Source: Nitrospinota bacterium (GTDB taxonomy: Bacteria; JADFOP01). Taken from it: 31,040 nt of DNA. The notes beneath the pieces were generated by a model that saw nothing but the letters and a program-made list of their open reading frames with translations, ran no database searches and was not told where the DNA came from. A program made the translations under genes and the position numbers. Positions within the stretch are counted from its first letter, which is position 1. Every line of letters begins with the position of its first letter. Positions 1-6,254 of this stretch are shown here, one piece after another. The DNA is taken from assembly GCA_022562795.1 (NCBI GenBank), contig JADFOP010000024.1, forward strand, positions 1 through 31,040. Reading direction: 5' to 3'.

Positions 1-1946
1 GACTCCTCCACGCCCTCGGTAATAAGGAGGGCGCGGGCGGCCGTCGTCATGGCTTGATATGCCATTCGGGCTGCCTCGGTATAATTCCCTTGTTCGTACT
101 GGAGGTTGGCTTCAAAGAGCTCCCGCTCCGCCTCGCCCAGCTTCAGCTCCACCTCGGGGACCAATTGGCCGGCGCACTCGCCCGTTCCGACCCCCACGCT
201 GAACGGTTCCTCTTCACCCCAATCGACGTAGAAATCAGGCTGCTCGCTGATGTCAGGGACCTCCCGTAGATGGGCCAGCCCATCGCGGATGCCTTTCTTG
301 CCCACCCGCTCGGCCCACTCGTTAAAGCTCTCACCGTCGCTCCTCTCGTCCCGGTAGCGGCCCACCAGATGTTCTACCGTGGCGGGGATGTTCTTAGCCG
401 GGACCTTTAAGGTCGCCAGGCCGAACGAGTTGGCGTTTTCCGACTTCTGCCCACCCAAGAACAGATGATAGTTGGGCACCACGTTGCTGCCAACACGTTG
501 AGAGGAGCCGAAAAAGCCAATGTTGGCCACGTGGTGCTGACCGCAACTGTTCGGGCATCCGCTGACCTTGATGGAGAGGTCGCGGAACTCTTCGGGGAGG
601 GCCTCAGCTTCGGAGCCGTTGGAGGCAAGCATCTCGCGCAGCCTTAGCGCGAGGCTCTTAGAGGAAGTAATCCCCAGGATGCAGGTATCGGCGCCGGGGC
701 AGGCGGTGATGTCGAGCATCGTCTCGGCCCCCGGCTCGGACAGCCCCGCTTCGTCGAGCGCCTGGTAGAGCTCCCAGAGGTCGGATCGTCTCACCCAGCG
801 CATGAGGAAGTTCTGCTCTACGGTCGTCCGAAGGTTCTCGCCGTTGAATCTCCGAATAATGGAGGCCACGGCCCGAAGCTGTTTTGGATTTATATCGCCT
901 ATCGGCAAGGTGATGTAGACGGAGCAGAAGCCCTCTTGCTTCTGGGGGACGGCGTTGGTGGAGCACCATAGCTCGAAGGCTGGCGAGGTGCCCCCATTTC
1001 CGGGCGGCCCGTCGGGCAGAGCGGGCGACTCCTCCCCTCGCCGCACCACCAAAGGCCGTGAGAACCAGTAGGGATCGCTCCGGAGCACCTCAATCTCTTC
1101 ATGCACTTGACGGCGGAATTCCTCGATCCCAAGCTTCGCGACCAAAAACTTAAGCCGCGCCTTATTGCGGTTTTTCCGCTCGCCCCCTTTGTGAAAAACC
1201 GACAGAATCCCCGCTTGGTGCAGGATGATTTCCTCCGCAGGGAGGAACTCACTGTAGAGCTTGGCCGGATGGGGCTGCGCCCCAAGGCCACCACCGACCC
1301 ATACCTCGAAACCGTACTCGGTGCGGCCGTCGACCTCGCGGGTCCTGGCGATGTGGCCGATGTCGTGCATGTGGGCGAGCCCGCAGGGCTTGTCGGCGCA
1401 GCCGGAGAAGGCGATTTTGAACTTGCGGCCGAGCTGCTGGCATAGAGGATGTCGCAAGAAAGCATTCGTCGTAGCCCGAGCGATGGGCGTCACGTCAAAG
1501 GTTTCATCAGGGCAGACCCCGCTCAAGGAGCAGGCGGTGATGTTGCGGACCGTGTTGCCGCAGGCCTCTCTCGTTGTGAGCCCCACCGAAGCCAACCGGC
1601 GCATGATGGTTGGAACGTCCTCTAGCTGTACGAAGTGGTATTGAACGTCCTGCCTGGTGGTGACGTGGGCTAAGCCGTGGCCATGATTTTCGCTGATTTC
1701 GGCCAACATCTCGAGCTGGGTCGCGTTGAGCAGCCCTGAGGGAATCTTCACGCGCACCATATGGACGCCGGGCTGCCGCTGGCCGTAGATGCCGTGGTTC
1801 AGGCGGAAGTGCTTGAAATGCTCTTCCGATATTTTTCCCCGCTTCAAACGCTCGACCTCTACCTCGAAAATCTGAATCTCACGCTCAATCTCGGGCGCGA
1901 GCGCCTCTCTGTCTGAGGCAAAAAAAGAACGATGCTCCTCGCTCAT
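1..1946 (-). CDS. Siroheme nitrite/sulfite reductase with C-terminal HEPN-like extension (3' end cut by window)
   Basis: The minus strand is open from the ATG at 1946 to the window edge (about 648 codons, no stop). The start has a good ribosome site, AAGGAG about 10 bases upstream. The protein has the two pseudo-repeats of ferredoxin-type nitrite/sulfite reductases. The C-terminal half carries the siroheme-[4Fe-4S] motif C416-x5-C422 ... C464-x3-C468 (CPGADTC, SGCPNSCG). The N-terminal half keeps related cysteines (C139, C145, C183, C188). This family reduces nitrite to ammonia or sulfite to sulfide with six electrons in the cytoplasm; sequence alone does not say which. After about residue 590 there is an extra helical stretch with the pattern ELFEANLQYEQGNYTEAARM followed by AARALL, which resembles a HEPN domain. 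It is divergent from the Rrf2 regulator gene. Nitrite from the linked Nxr/Nar enzyme would be a sensible substrate (inference). Confidence 0.88.
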   Translation of the reverse strand, partial: MSEEHRSFFASDREALAPEIEREIQIFEVEVERLKRGKISEEHFKHFRLNHGIYGQRQPGVHMVRVKIPSGLLNATQLEMLAEISENHGHGLAHVTTRQDVQYHFVQLEDVPTIMRRLASVGLTTREACGNTVRNITACSLSGVCPDETFDVTPIARATTNAFLRHPLCQQLGRKFKIAFSGCADKPCGLAHMHDIGHIARTREVDGRTEYGFEVWVGGGLGAQPHPAKLYSEFLPAEEIILHQAGILSVFHKGGERKNRNKARLKFLVAKLGIEEFRRQVHEEIEVLRSDPYWFSRPLVVRRGEESPALPDGPPGNGGTSPAFELWCSTNAVPQKQEGFCSVYITLPIGDINPKQLRAVASIIRRFNGENLRTTVEQNFLMRWVRRSDLWELYQALDEAGLSEPGAETMLDITACPGADTCILGITSSKSLALRLREMLASNGSEAEALPEEFRDLSIKVSGCPNSCGQHHVANIGFFGSSQRVGSNVVPNYHLFLGGQKSENANSFGLATLKVPAKNIPATVEHLVGRYRDERSDGESFNEWAERVGKKGIRDGLAHLREVPDISEQPDFYVDWGEEEPFSVGVGTGECAGQLVPEVELKLGEAERELFEANLQYEQGNYTEAARMAYQAMTTAARALLITEGVEE

Positions 1947-2240
1947 ATCCCCATCTCCTTCTTGAGAATAAATCTCCAGTCGGTCCAACAATCCGTCTGC
2001 TAGCTAGCACGGGCTCAAGATCGATGTGGAGTCCCCACGTTCTTCCTCACTATCAAGGCTGTCGATTGCACTGGTAACCTGGGCAGAGAAAGCACGTTAT
2101 TATGTGTATACCCTCTAACGAATCAGTGCAGTAGAGGCGCCGCAATGCGCAGCGATCGGACACGGAAACCCTAAGATTCTTAGCAACGCAAAACAAACCA
2201 TCGATGAGAGGCGTCATTCACCCTCCTCTATGGGCGGCCG

Positions 2241-2258
2241 CTCGTGTGGTGACACGAG
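2241..2258. repeat. Perfect 7-bp inverted repeat
   Basis: CTCGTGT and ACACGAG flank a four-base loop GGTG. It lies about 35 bp upstream of the -35 element of the Rrf2 gene. There is no T run, so it is not an obvious terminator. It could be an operator or part of a minus-strand leader. Confidence 0.4.
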
Positions 2259-2291
2259 GGCTCATGAATTTGGAAAAATGCATCGACCCTA

Positions 2292-2320
2292 TTGACATCA
2301 GATCTAAAGGCACTTATTAA
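2292..2320 (+). promoter_or_regulatory. Sigma-70-type promoter of the Rrf2 regulator gene
   Basis: TTGACA at 2292-2297 is a perfect -35 hexamer, followed after exactly 17 bp by TATTAA at 2315-2320 as the -10. Transcription would start near 2327, giving a leader of about 48 bases before the ATG at 2375. The start site falls inside the TATAGATAAA direct repeat, so a protein bound there would block initiation. Confidence 0.6.
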
Positions 2321-2340
2321 TATAGATAAATATAGATAAA
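2321..2340. repeat. Tandem direct repeat TATAGATAAA x2 at the predicted start site
   Basis: Two exact, adjacent 10-bp copies (2321-2330, 2331-2340) follow the -10 of the Rrf2 gene directly and are followed by further AT-rich sequence. A 10-bp period puts both copies on the same face of the helix. This is a possible autoregulatory operator for the Rrf2 protein (inference). Confidence 0.5.
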
Positions 2341-2374
2341 TCGATGAATAAATCAAGTATTAAATAAGGCTACC

Positions 2375-2860
2375 ATGATTTCTGCAACGTCCGAGCATGC
2401 TCTTCGTGCCATAGCCAGCATTGCTGCCGTGACCAATCCCACCTCCCCGGAAACCAGGGAGCCGATTTTGGCTCGCGACCTTTCCTCGAGAGCTGGGGTG
2501 CCCCTCAACTACCTCTCGAAAATCTTAGGAACCCTGAGCAGGGCGGGCATCCTGCAAGCGAGTCGTGGACGGGGCGGCGGATACCGTCTCGTCCGGTCCG
2601 CCGACCAGATCCCCCTCATCGACGTCGTCGAGCTGTTTGACGGGGTCACAGCCCGGCCGGACTGCTTTTTCGGAGGGGGTCGTAAGTGCTCCGACGATGA
2701 TCCCTGCACCGCGCATGATGCCTTTAAGCAGGTCCGGGAGCAGTACATAGATTTCCTTGAATCGACGACAATCGCCGATATCGCGGGCCCCACCTACGCG
2801 GACGGCGCGCCGGCCGGGGGGCTCCCTCCCTTGATCCGACAAGAAAATGCATTCTCTTGA
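2375..2860 (+). CDS. Rrf2-family regulator with three conserved-position cysteines (NsrR/IscR-like)
   Basis: A 161-residue protein. The N-terminal winged helix-turn-helix is typical of Rrf2 proteins: SEHALRAI at the start, then SSRAGVPLNYLSKILGTL at about residues 37-54 and the wing SRGRGGGYRL at 63-72. C97, C105 and C111 (spacing x7 and x5) sit where IscR and NsrR bind a [2Fe-2S] or [4Fe-4S] cluster, though the first spacing is longer than the x4-x5 I recall for those two. It is therefore probably an Fe-S sensor of nitric oxide, oxygen or cluster status. The start has AAGG about 7 bases upstream. It precedes the long respiratory operon, and its TGA stop lies inside the palindromic operator of that operon. 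It is not adjacent to iscS, where iscR usually sits. Sensing specificity cannot be assigned from sequence. Confidence 0.85.
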   Translation: MISATSEHALRAIASIAAVTNPTSPETREPILARDLSSRAGVPLNYLSKILGTLSRAGILQASRGRGGGYRLVRSADQIPLIDVVELFDGVTARPDCFFGGGRKCSDDDPCTAHDAFKQVREQYIDFLESTTIADIAGPTYADGAPAGGLPPLIRQENAFS

Positions 2861-2871
2861 CTTAAGTCAAG
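2856..2871. promoter_or_regulatory. FNR/Dnr-type palindromic site, copy 1
   Basis: CTTGACTTAAGTCAAG is a perfect 16-bp palindrome of the FNR/CRP-superfamily form TTGAC-N4-GTCAA. Its centre (2863.5) is 41.5 bp upstream of a start site predicted at about 2905 from the -10-like TACTTT at 2893-2898. That is the class II activator geometry. The same 16 bases recur at 21729-21744. The stop codon of the Rrf2 gene (2858-2860) is inside the site. Confidence 0.65.
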
Positions 2872-2892
2872 GCTCAAACGGGAGGGCGAACA

Positions 2893-2898
2893 TACTTT
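2893..2898 (+). promoter_or_regulatory. -10 element of the respiratory operon promoter
   Basis: TACTTT lies at the position expected for the -10 of a promoter activated by a factor bound at 2856-2871. No good -35 hexamer is visible apart from the palindrome, which fits activator dependence. The start site would be near 2905. Confidence 0.4.
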
Positions 2899-2982
2899 TA
2901 TTGGAAGACCATAGTTGGAGCCATCCAGGTTGGCTCCTAATGAGGGTTCCGAGGTGAGAGCGAGAGCTCTTGGTTAGTAAAA

Positions 2983-3219
2983 ATGGGTACTTCTCGCCGC
3001 TTTGAGATTTTCCTGGACTGCCTGTGGGGCTTTCCGCTTCTCGCAGGCTTGCTCTTGATTCCGTTGAGCTTGATCACCTTAGATGCGTCGGGAGCGATTG
3101 GTGCTTCGGCCTTGTGGCTTCATCTCGTCTTGCTCGCCACGTTCGCCTACACCTTCAGCCTTCGACTCCGGCACCGATTTCCTTTGTTACAGCGAAAGAG
3201 GAAAAGTAATGAACTGTAG
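2983..3219 (+). CDS. Small two-TM membrane protein of unknown function
   Basis: A 78-residue reading frame with two hydrophobic stretches (about residues 15-34 and 39-57) and a basic C-terminus (RLRHRFPLLQRKRKS). This predicts a small inner-membrane hairpin protein with a cytoplasmic tail. I do not recognise a family. It is the first frame after the predicted promoter at 2893, and its end overlaps one candidate start (3209) of the next gene, which suggests translational coupling. The ribosome site is weak: purines lie mainly 20-30 bases upstream. It could assist assembly or anchoring of the periplasmic complex (speculative). A spurious frame remains possible. Confidence 0.5.
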   Translation: MGTSRRFEIFLDCLWGFPLLAGLLLIPLSLITLDASGAIGASALWLHLVLLATFAYTFSLRLRHRFPLLQRKRKSNEL

Positions 3220-3286
3220 CGTAACTAGGCGTCGGGTGGCGAACAACCATGCGGATACGACTTATCACCCAGAGGGCAAAAGAAAG

Positions 3287-4414
3287 ATGAGGATCTTCCA
3301 GAGGTGCCTGCTTGAGCGACTGGTTGTGGCCGCCTGCATGGTGGCACTGCTTGGCGGGAGCGCTGCCTGGGGGGCCGAGAAGTATTCTCCTCTCGGCCCG
3401 CTTCCAGACCTGAAACAACCTGATTCGGCGAGGGTTGAGCTGGGGCGGTATCTCTTCTTCGATTCGCGGCTCTCGGGTGACACCGCCCTCAGCTGCGCCA
3501 GCTGCCACTTGCCGACCAAAGGTTGGACCGACGGCCTCCCGCTATCCAGAGCGTACCCGGGTTCCGAATACTTCCGAAACGCCAAGACCGTCCTCAACGC
3601 CGTCCACGCCGAGGTCTTATTCTGGGATGGCCGTCTCTCCTCCGACCCGTTTGAAACGCACGTCAGGGACCACCTCACCGAGAGCCACTTCATGAACATG
3701 GACGGGCGCCTCATGCAGGAGCGGATCAAGCAGATCCCAGAATACGTCAAGATGTTCAAGAACGCTTGGAATTCGGAGCCGTCTTTCGGGAAAATCCGCA
3801 ACTCAATCCGCGACTTTGAGAAGACCCTGGTCTCCCGGAACGTCCCCTTCGACAGGTTCATGAAGGGGGACAAAAGGGCGCTATCGGCCAAGGCCAAAAG
3901 AGGCTTGGCCCTATTCAAGGGCAAAGCAGGCTGCATGCGGTGCCACAACGGCGCTTATTTCTCCGACGGGAAGCCGTACAATCTTGGGGTTCCGACCAAC
4001 CCCGACATCGTAAAAAACCCCTTGCGTCACATCGGTATGCGCTCCTTCTTTCTGGGTATGGGGGTTCCAGGGTTTGAACACCTAACAGAGGACGTGGGCT
4101 ATTACACCGTCTCAAAGGTCGAGGCCGACAAGGGAAAGTTTGTGACCCCCACGCTCCGGGAATTATCCCGGACGGCGCCCTACATGCATAATGGGATGCT
4201 GAAGACCCTTGATGAGGTAATTAAGTTCTACGGCAGAGGTGGAGGAAAGAGTCCAAACAAGACGCCGTTGCTCAAACCACTTCGCCTCACCGCCAGCGAG
4301 AAGGCGGCTTTGGTGGAGTTTCTAAAGAGTCTCAGCGGGGATGAGGTTGTCGTCGCGGTTCCCGAGTTACCGAAATATGAGGTTATCAAAAACTGGCTCA
4401 AGGTAAAGAATTAA
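3287..4414 (+). CDS. Di-haem cytochrome c peroxidase-like protein, IdrP-type
   Basis: 375 residues from the ATG at 3287, with a Sec signal peptide (LVVAACMVALLGG, likely cleavage near AWG-AE at about residue 30). Two c-type haem motifs are present: C70-A-S-C73-H74 and C216-M-R-C219-H220. This is the bacterial CcpA/MauG architecture, in which one haem is the active site and the other receives electrons. The C-terminal core TAPYMHNGM...TLDEVIKFY is typical of the family. The protein is periplasmic and reduces peroxide or a related oxidised product using cytochrome c. Iodate reductase operons carry two such genes next to idrA and idrB, as here. An in-frame ATG at 3209 has a better-placed AGAGGA but adds a 26-residue leader before the signal peptide, so I prefer 3287. 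Assignment as IdrP1 or IdrP2 is not possible by eye. Confidence 0.85.
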   Translation: MRIFQRCLLERLVVAACMVALLGGSAAWGAEKYSPLGPLPDLKQPDSARVELGRYLFFDSRLSGDTALSCASCHLPTKGWTDGLPLSRAYPGSEYFRNAKTVLNAVHAEVLFWDGRLSSDPFETHVRDHLTESHFMNMDGRLMQERIKQIPEYVKMFKNAWNSEPSFGKIRNSIRDFEKTLVSRNVPFDRFMKGDKRALSAKAKRGLALFKGKAGCMRCHNGAYFSDGKPYNLGVPTNPDIVKNPLRHIGMRSFFLGMGVPGFEHLTEDVGYYTVSKVEADKGKFVTPTLRELSRTAPYMHNGMLKTLDEVIKFYGRGGGKSPNKTPLLKPLRLTASEKAALVEFLKSLSGDEVVVAVPELPKYEVIKNWLKVKN

Positions 4415-4477
4415 TCGGGCTCGGATAGTAAAGGGGATGCGCAACAGCGTTTCGTCGACAGAGGAGAAGCAAAGCCC

Positions 4478-5629
4478 ATGAGAGTGCGATTTTGGATACT
4501 CATCCCAGTGCTCCTGGCTATCGTTTTGGGTCTCTTCCTGGCGCCCCGGCCTGACATCGCCACGGGGAAAGAACCCTTCCCGTCTCTCGGGCCGTTGGGG
4601 CCGGTACCCACCCCCCCGGACAATCCCACGACGCCGGCCAAAGTGGAATTGGGAAAGCTGCTCTTCTTTGATAACCGCCTCTCCGGCGATGGCAGCACTC
4701 CTTGCCTAAGCTGCCACGTCCCTCAAGTGGGCTGGGGGGACGGAGGGGACATATGTCACGGCTATCCCGGGACGAAGCACTGGCGTAACTGCCAAACGAT
4801 AGTCAATTCGGCGTATTACAATAAGCTGTTCTGGGCCGGCTCCTCCAAAAGCTTGGAGGCCCAGGCGGAGACGGCAGCAAGGGGAGCAGTGGCGGGCAAC
4901 GGGGAGCGTGATATGATGGAAGCCCGCCTCCTTCAGATCCCGGAATATGTCAAGCGGTTCAAGGAGGTCTTTGGGACACGCAGCCCCCATCTCAAGGACG
5001 CCTGGCGCGCCATCGCCGCCTTCGAGCGGACCATCGTTCAGCGAAACACCCCCTTCGACCGCTACATAAAGGGCGACAAGGGGGCGATGTCGGCAAAGGC
5101 CGTAAGGGGACTTGCCCTGTTTTCGGGTAAAGCCGGGTGCGTCCAGTGCCACAACGGCTCCCTCCTAACCGACCAGAAATACTACAATTTAGGCGTGCCA
5201 GAGAATCCCACCTTTCAGAGGGACGCCCAGCACCAGATTACCTTCCGGTTTGAGCAATACGCCAAGGGGGTTACCGAAGATATCTATCGGACGACGAAAA
5301 CCGACCTGGGTCTCTACTACCGGATGAAGCGCAAGGAGGATATGGGGAAGTTCCGGACTCCCTCCCTGCGGTATCTGGTCTACACCGCTCCTTATATGCA
5401 TAACGGGGTCTTTAGGACCCTCGAAGAAGTTATCAAGTTCTACAACAAGGGCGGTGGAGAAGATATCATCCATAGCCTATACGGGTTCAGTACAAAGACC
5501 AATAAAATCAAGCCACTCAATCTTACTGAAAACGAAAAGGGGGCGCTAAAGGCGTTCCTCGAGAGCTTGAGCGGAGAGCAAATCATCGTGAACCCTCCAA
5601 AGCTTCCCGAATACGCGGTCTATAAGTGA
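4478..5629 (+). CDS. Second di-haem cytochrome c peroxidase-like protein, IdrP-type
   Basis: 383 residues with an N-terminal hydrophobic segment (residues 5-22, WILIPVLLAIVLGLFLA) lacking a clear cleavage site, so it may be membrane-anchored in the periplasm. The haem c motifs are C76-L-S-C79-H80 and C221-V-Q-C224-H225. It is a clear paralogue of the preceding gene (shared LSGD, IPEYVK, NxPFDR, FYNLGVP-like, TAPYMHNG and EVIKFY blocks) but divergent enough to suggest a distinct role. A ribosome site GAGGAG lies about 11 bases before the ATG. The spacing is 63 bp from the first paralogue, and the next gene begins within or just after its stop. The paired paralogues with a Rieske protein and an AioA-like subunit are the recognised Idr arrangement. 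Confidence 0.87.
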   Translation: MRVRFWILIPVLLAIVLGLFLAPRPDIATGKEPFPSLGPLGPVPTPPDNPTTPAKVELGKLLFFDNRLSGDGSTPCLSCHVPQVGWGDGGDICHGYPGTKHWRNCQTIVNSAYYNKLFWAGSSKSLEAQAETAARGAVAGNGERDMMEARLLQIPEYVKRFKEVFGTRSPHLKDAWRAIAAFERTIVQRNTPFDRYIKGDKGAMSAKAVRGLALFSGKAGCVQCHNGSLLTDQKYYNLGVPENPTFQRDAQHQITFRFEQYAKGVTEDIYRTTKTDLGLYYRMKRKEDMGKFRTPSLRYLVYTAPYMHNGVFRTLEEVIKFYNKGGGEDIIHSLYGFSTKTNKIKPLNLTENEKGALKAFLESLSGEQIIVNPPKLPEYAVYK

Positions 5630-5658
5630 TGAGCTGCGGGGAGAGGGGAAAAGGGACC

Positions 5659-6213
5659 ATGAATTCAGACCAAGCGCAAGAGAGACCCTGTATGACCAGG
5701 CGGCAGTTTCTGCTGGCCAGTGGGAGCGTTACCCTTACAACCGTCTTTCTGCCCTCGATTCCCGGCCTCCTAGGTCGGGCAGAGGCGGTCCCGGCGACGC
5801 TGACAAAATATCCGAAGAAAAAGGTCGGGAAGCTCAGCGCCTTGAAGACGGATGCGCCCAGGTACTTCAATTATCCCTTTAAAGATATGTATTCGCAGAA
5901 CATGCTCGTGAAATTGGGTGCCCCCGCATCGGGAGGCGTCGGGGCTGATCAAGATATCGTGGCCTTCAGCACCTTGTGCACCCACATGGGAGGACCCCTG
6001 GCCGGGAGATACAAGAGTCAAGATAAGGTCCTGGGGCCCTGCCCGCTCCACTTGACCACCTTTGACCTGACCCGGCACGGGATGGTCGTCGCCGGCCACG
6101 CCACCGAATCTCTGCCCCAGGTCGTCTTGGAGGTCCGGGGCGATACCATCTACGCCACGGGGATTCTGGGTCTGGTTTACGGCAAGCGCAATAACCTTGA
6201 TACGGGAAAGTAG
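5659..6213 (+). CDS. idrB: Tat-exported Rieske [2Fe-2S] small subunit (IdrB/AioB-like)
   Basis: 184 residues from the ATG at 5659, which has AAGGGACC just upstream; GTG 5626 and ATG 5629 are in-frame alternatives overlapping the previous stop. A twin-arginine signal (TRRQFLLASG, residues 13-22) is followed by a hydrophobic run. The Rieske ligands are C107-T-H109 and C128-P-L-H131. The two extra cysteines that form the disulfide in many Rieske proteins are absent: CTHMGG and CPLH replace CTHxGC and CPCH. The C-terminal block FDLTRHGMVVAGHATESLPQ matches the AioB pattern I know. It would transfer electrons between cytochrome c and the Mo subunit and provide the Tat signal for the pair, since the large subunit has none. 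AioB is the alternative name; the neighbouring peroxidases favour IdrB. Confidence 0.85.
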   Translation: MNSDQAQERPCMTRRQFLLASGSVTLTTVFLPSIPGLLGRAEAVPATLTKYPKKKVGKLSALKTDAPRYFNYPFKDMYSQNMLVKLGAPASGGVGADQDIVAFSTLCTHMGGPLAGRYKSQDKVLGPCPLHLTTFDLTRHGMVVAGHATESLPQVVLEVRGDTIYATGILGLVYGKRNNLDTGK

Positions 6214-6254
6214 ATAGGGACCGTTATGGTCTTCCGGTGAGGAGGTAGGACATT

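Larger units (their letters stand above)
1947..2374. other. Divergent intergenic region, no gene
   Basis: This 428-base spacer separates the minus-strand siroheme reductase from the plus-strand Rrf2 regulator. I find no convincing coding frame in it. It holds a near-consensus promoter and tandem repeat for the regulator (2292-2340), a perfect 7-bp hairpin at 2241-2258 (CTCGTGT, loop GGTG, ACACGAG) and a small inverted repeat CTAAGATTCTTAG at 2171-2183. On the minus strand a weak -10-like TATACACATAAT lies around 2097-2110. Neither hairpin has a T run on either strand, so operator or leader structures are more likely than terminators. Confidence 0.6.

Noticed and set aside
2171-2183. CTAAGATTCTTAG inverted repeat as an operator
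   Set aside because: It is short, single-copy in the window and not at a useful distance from a recognised promoter.
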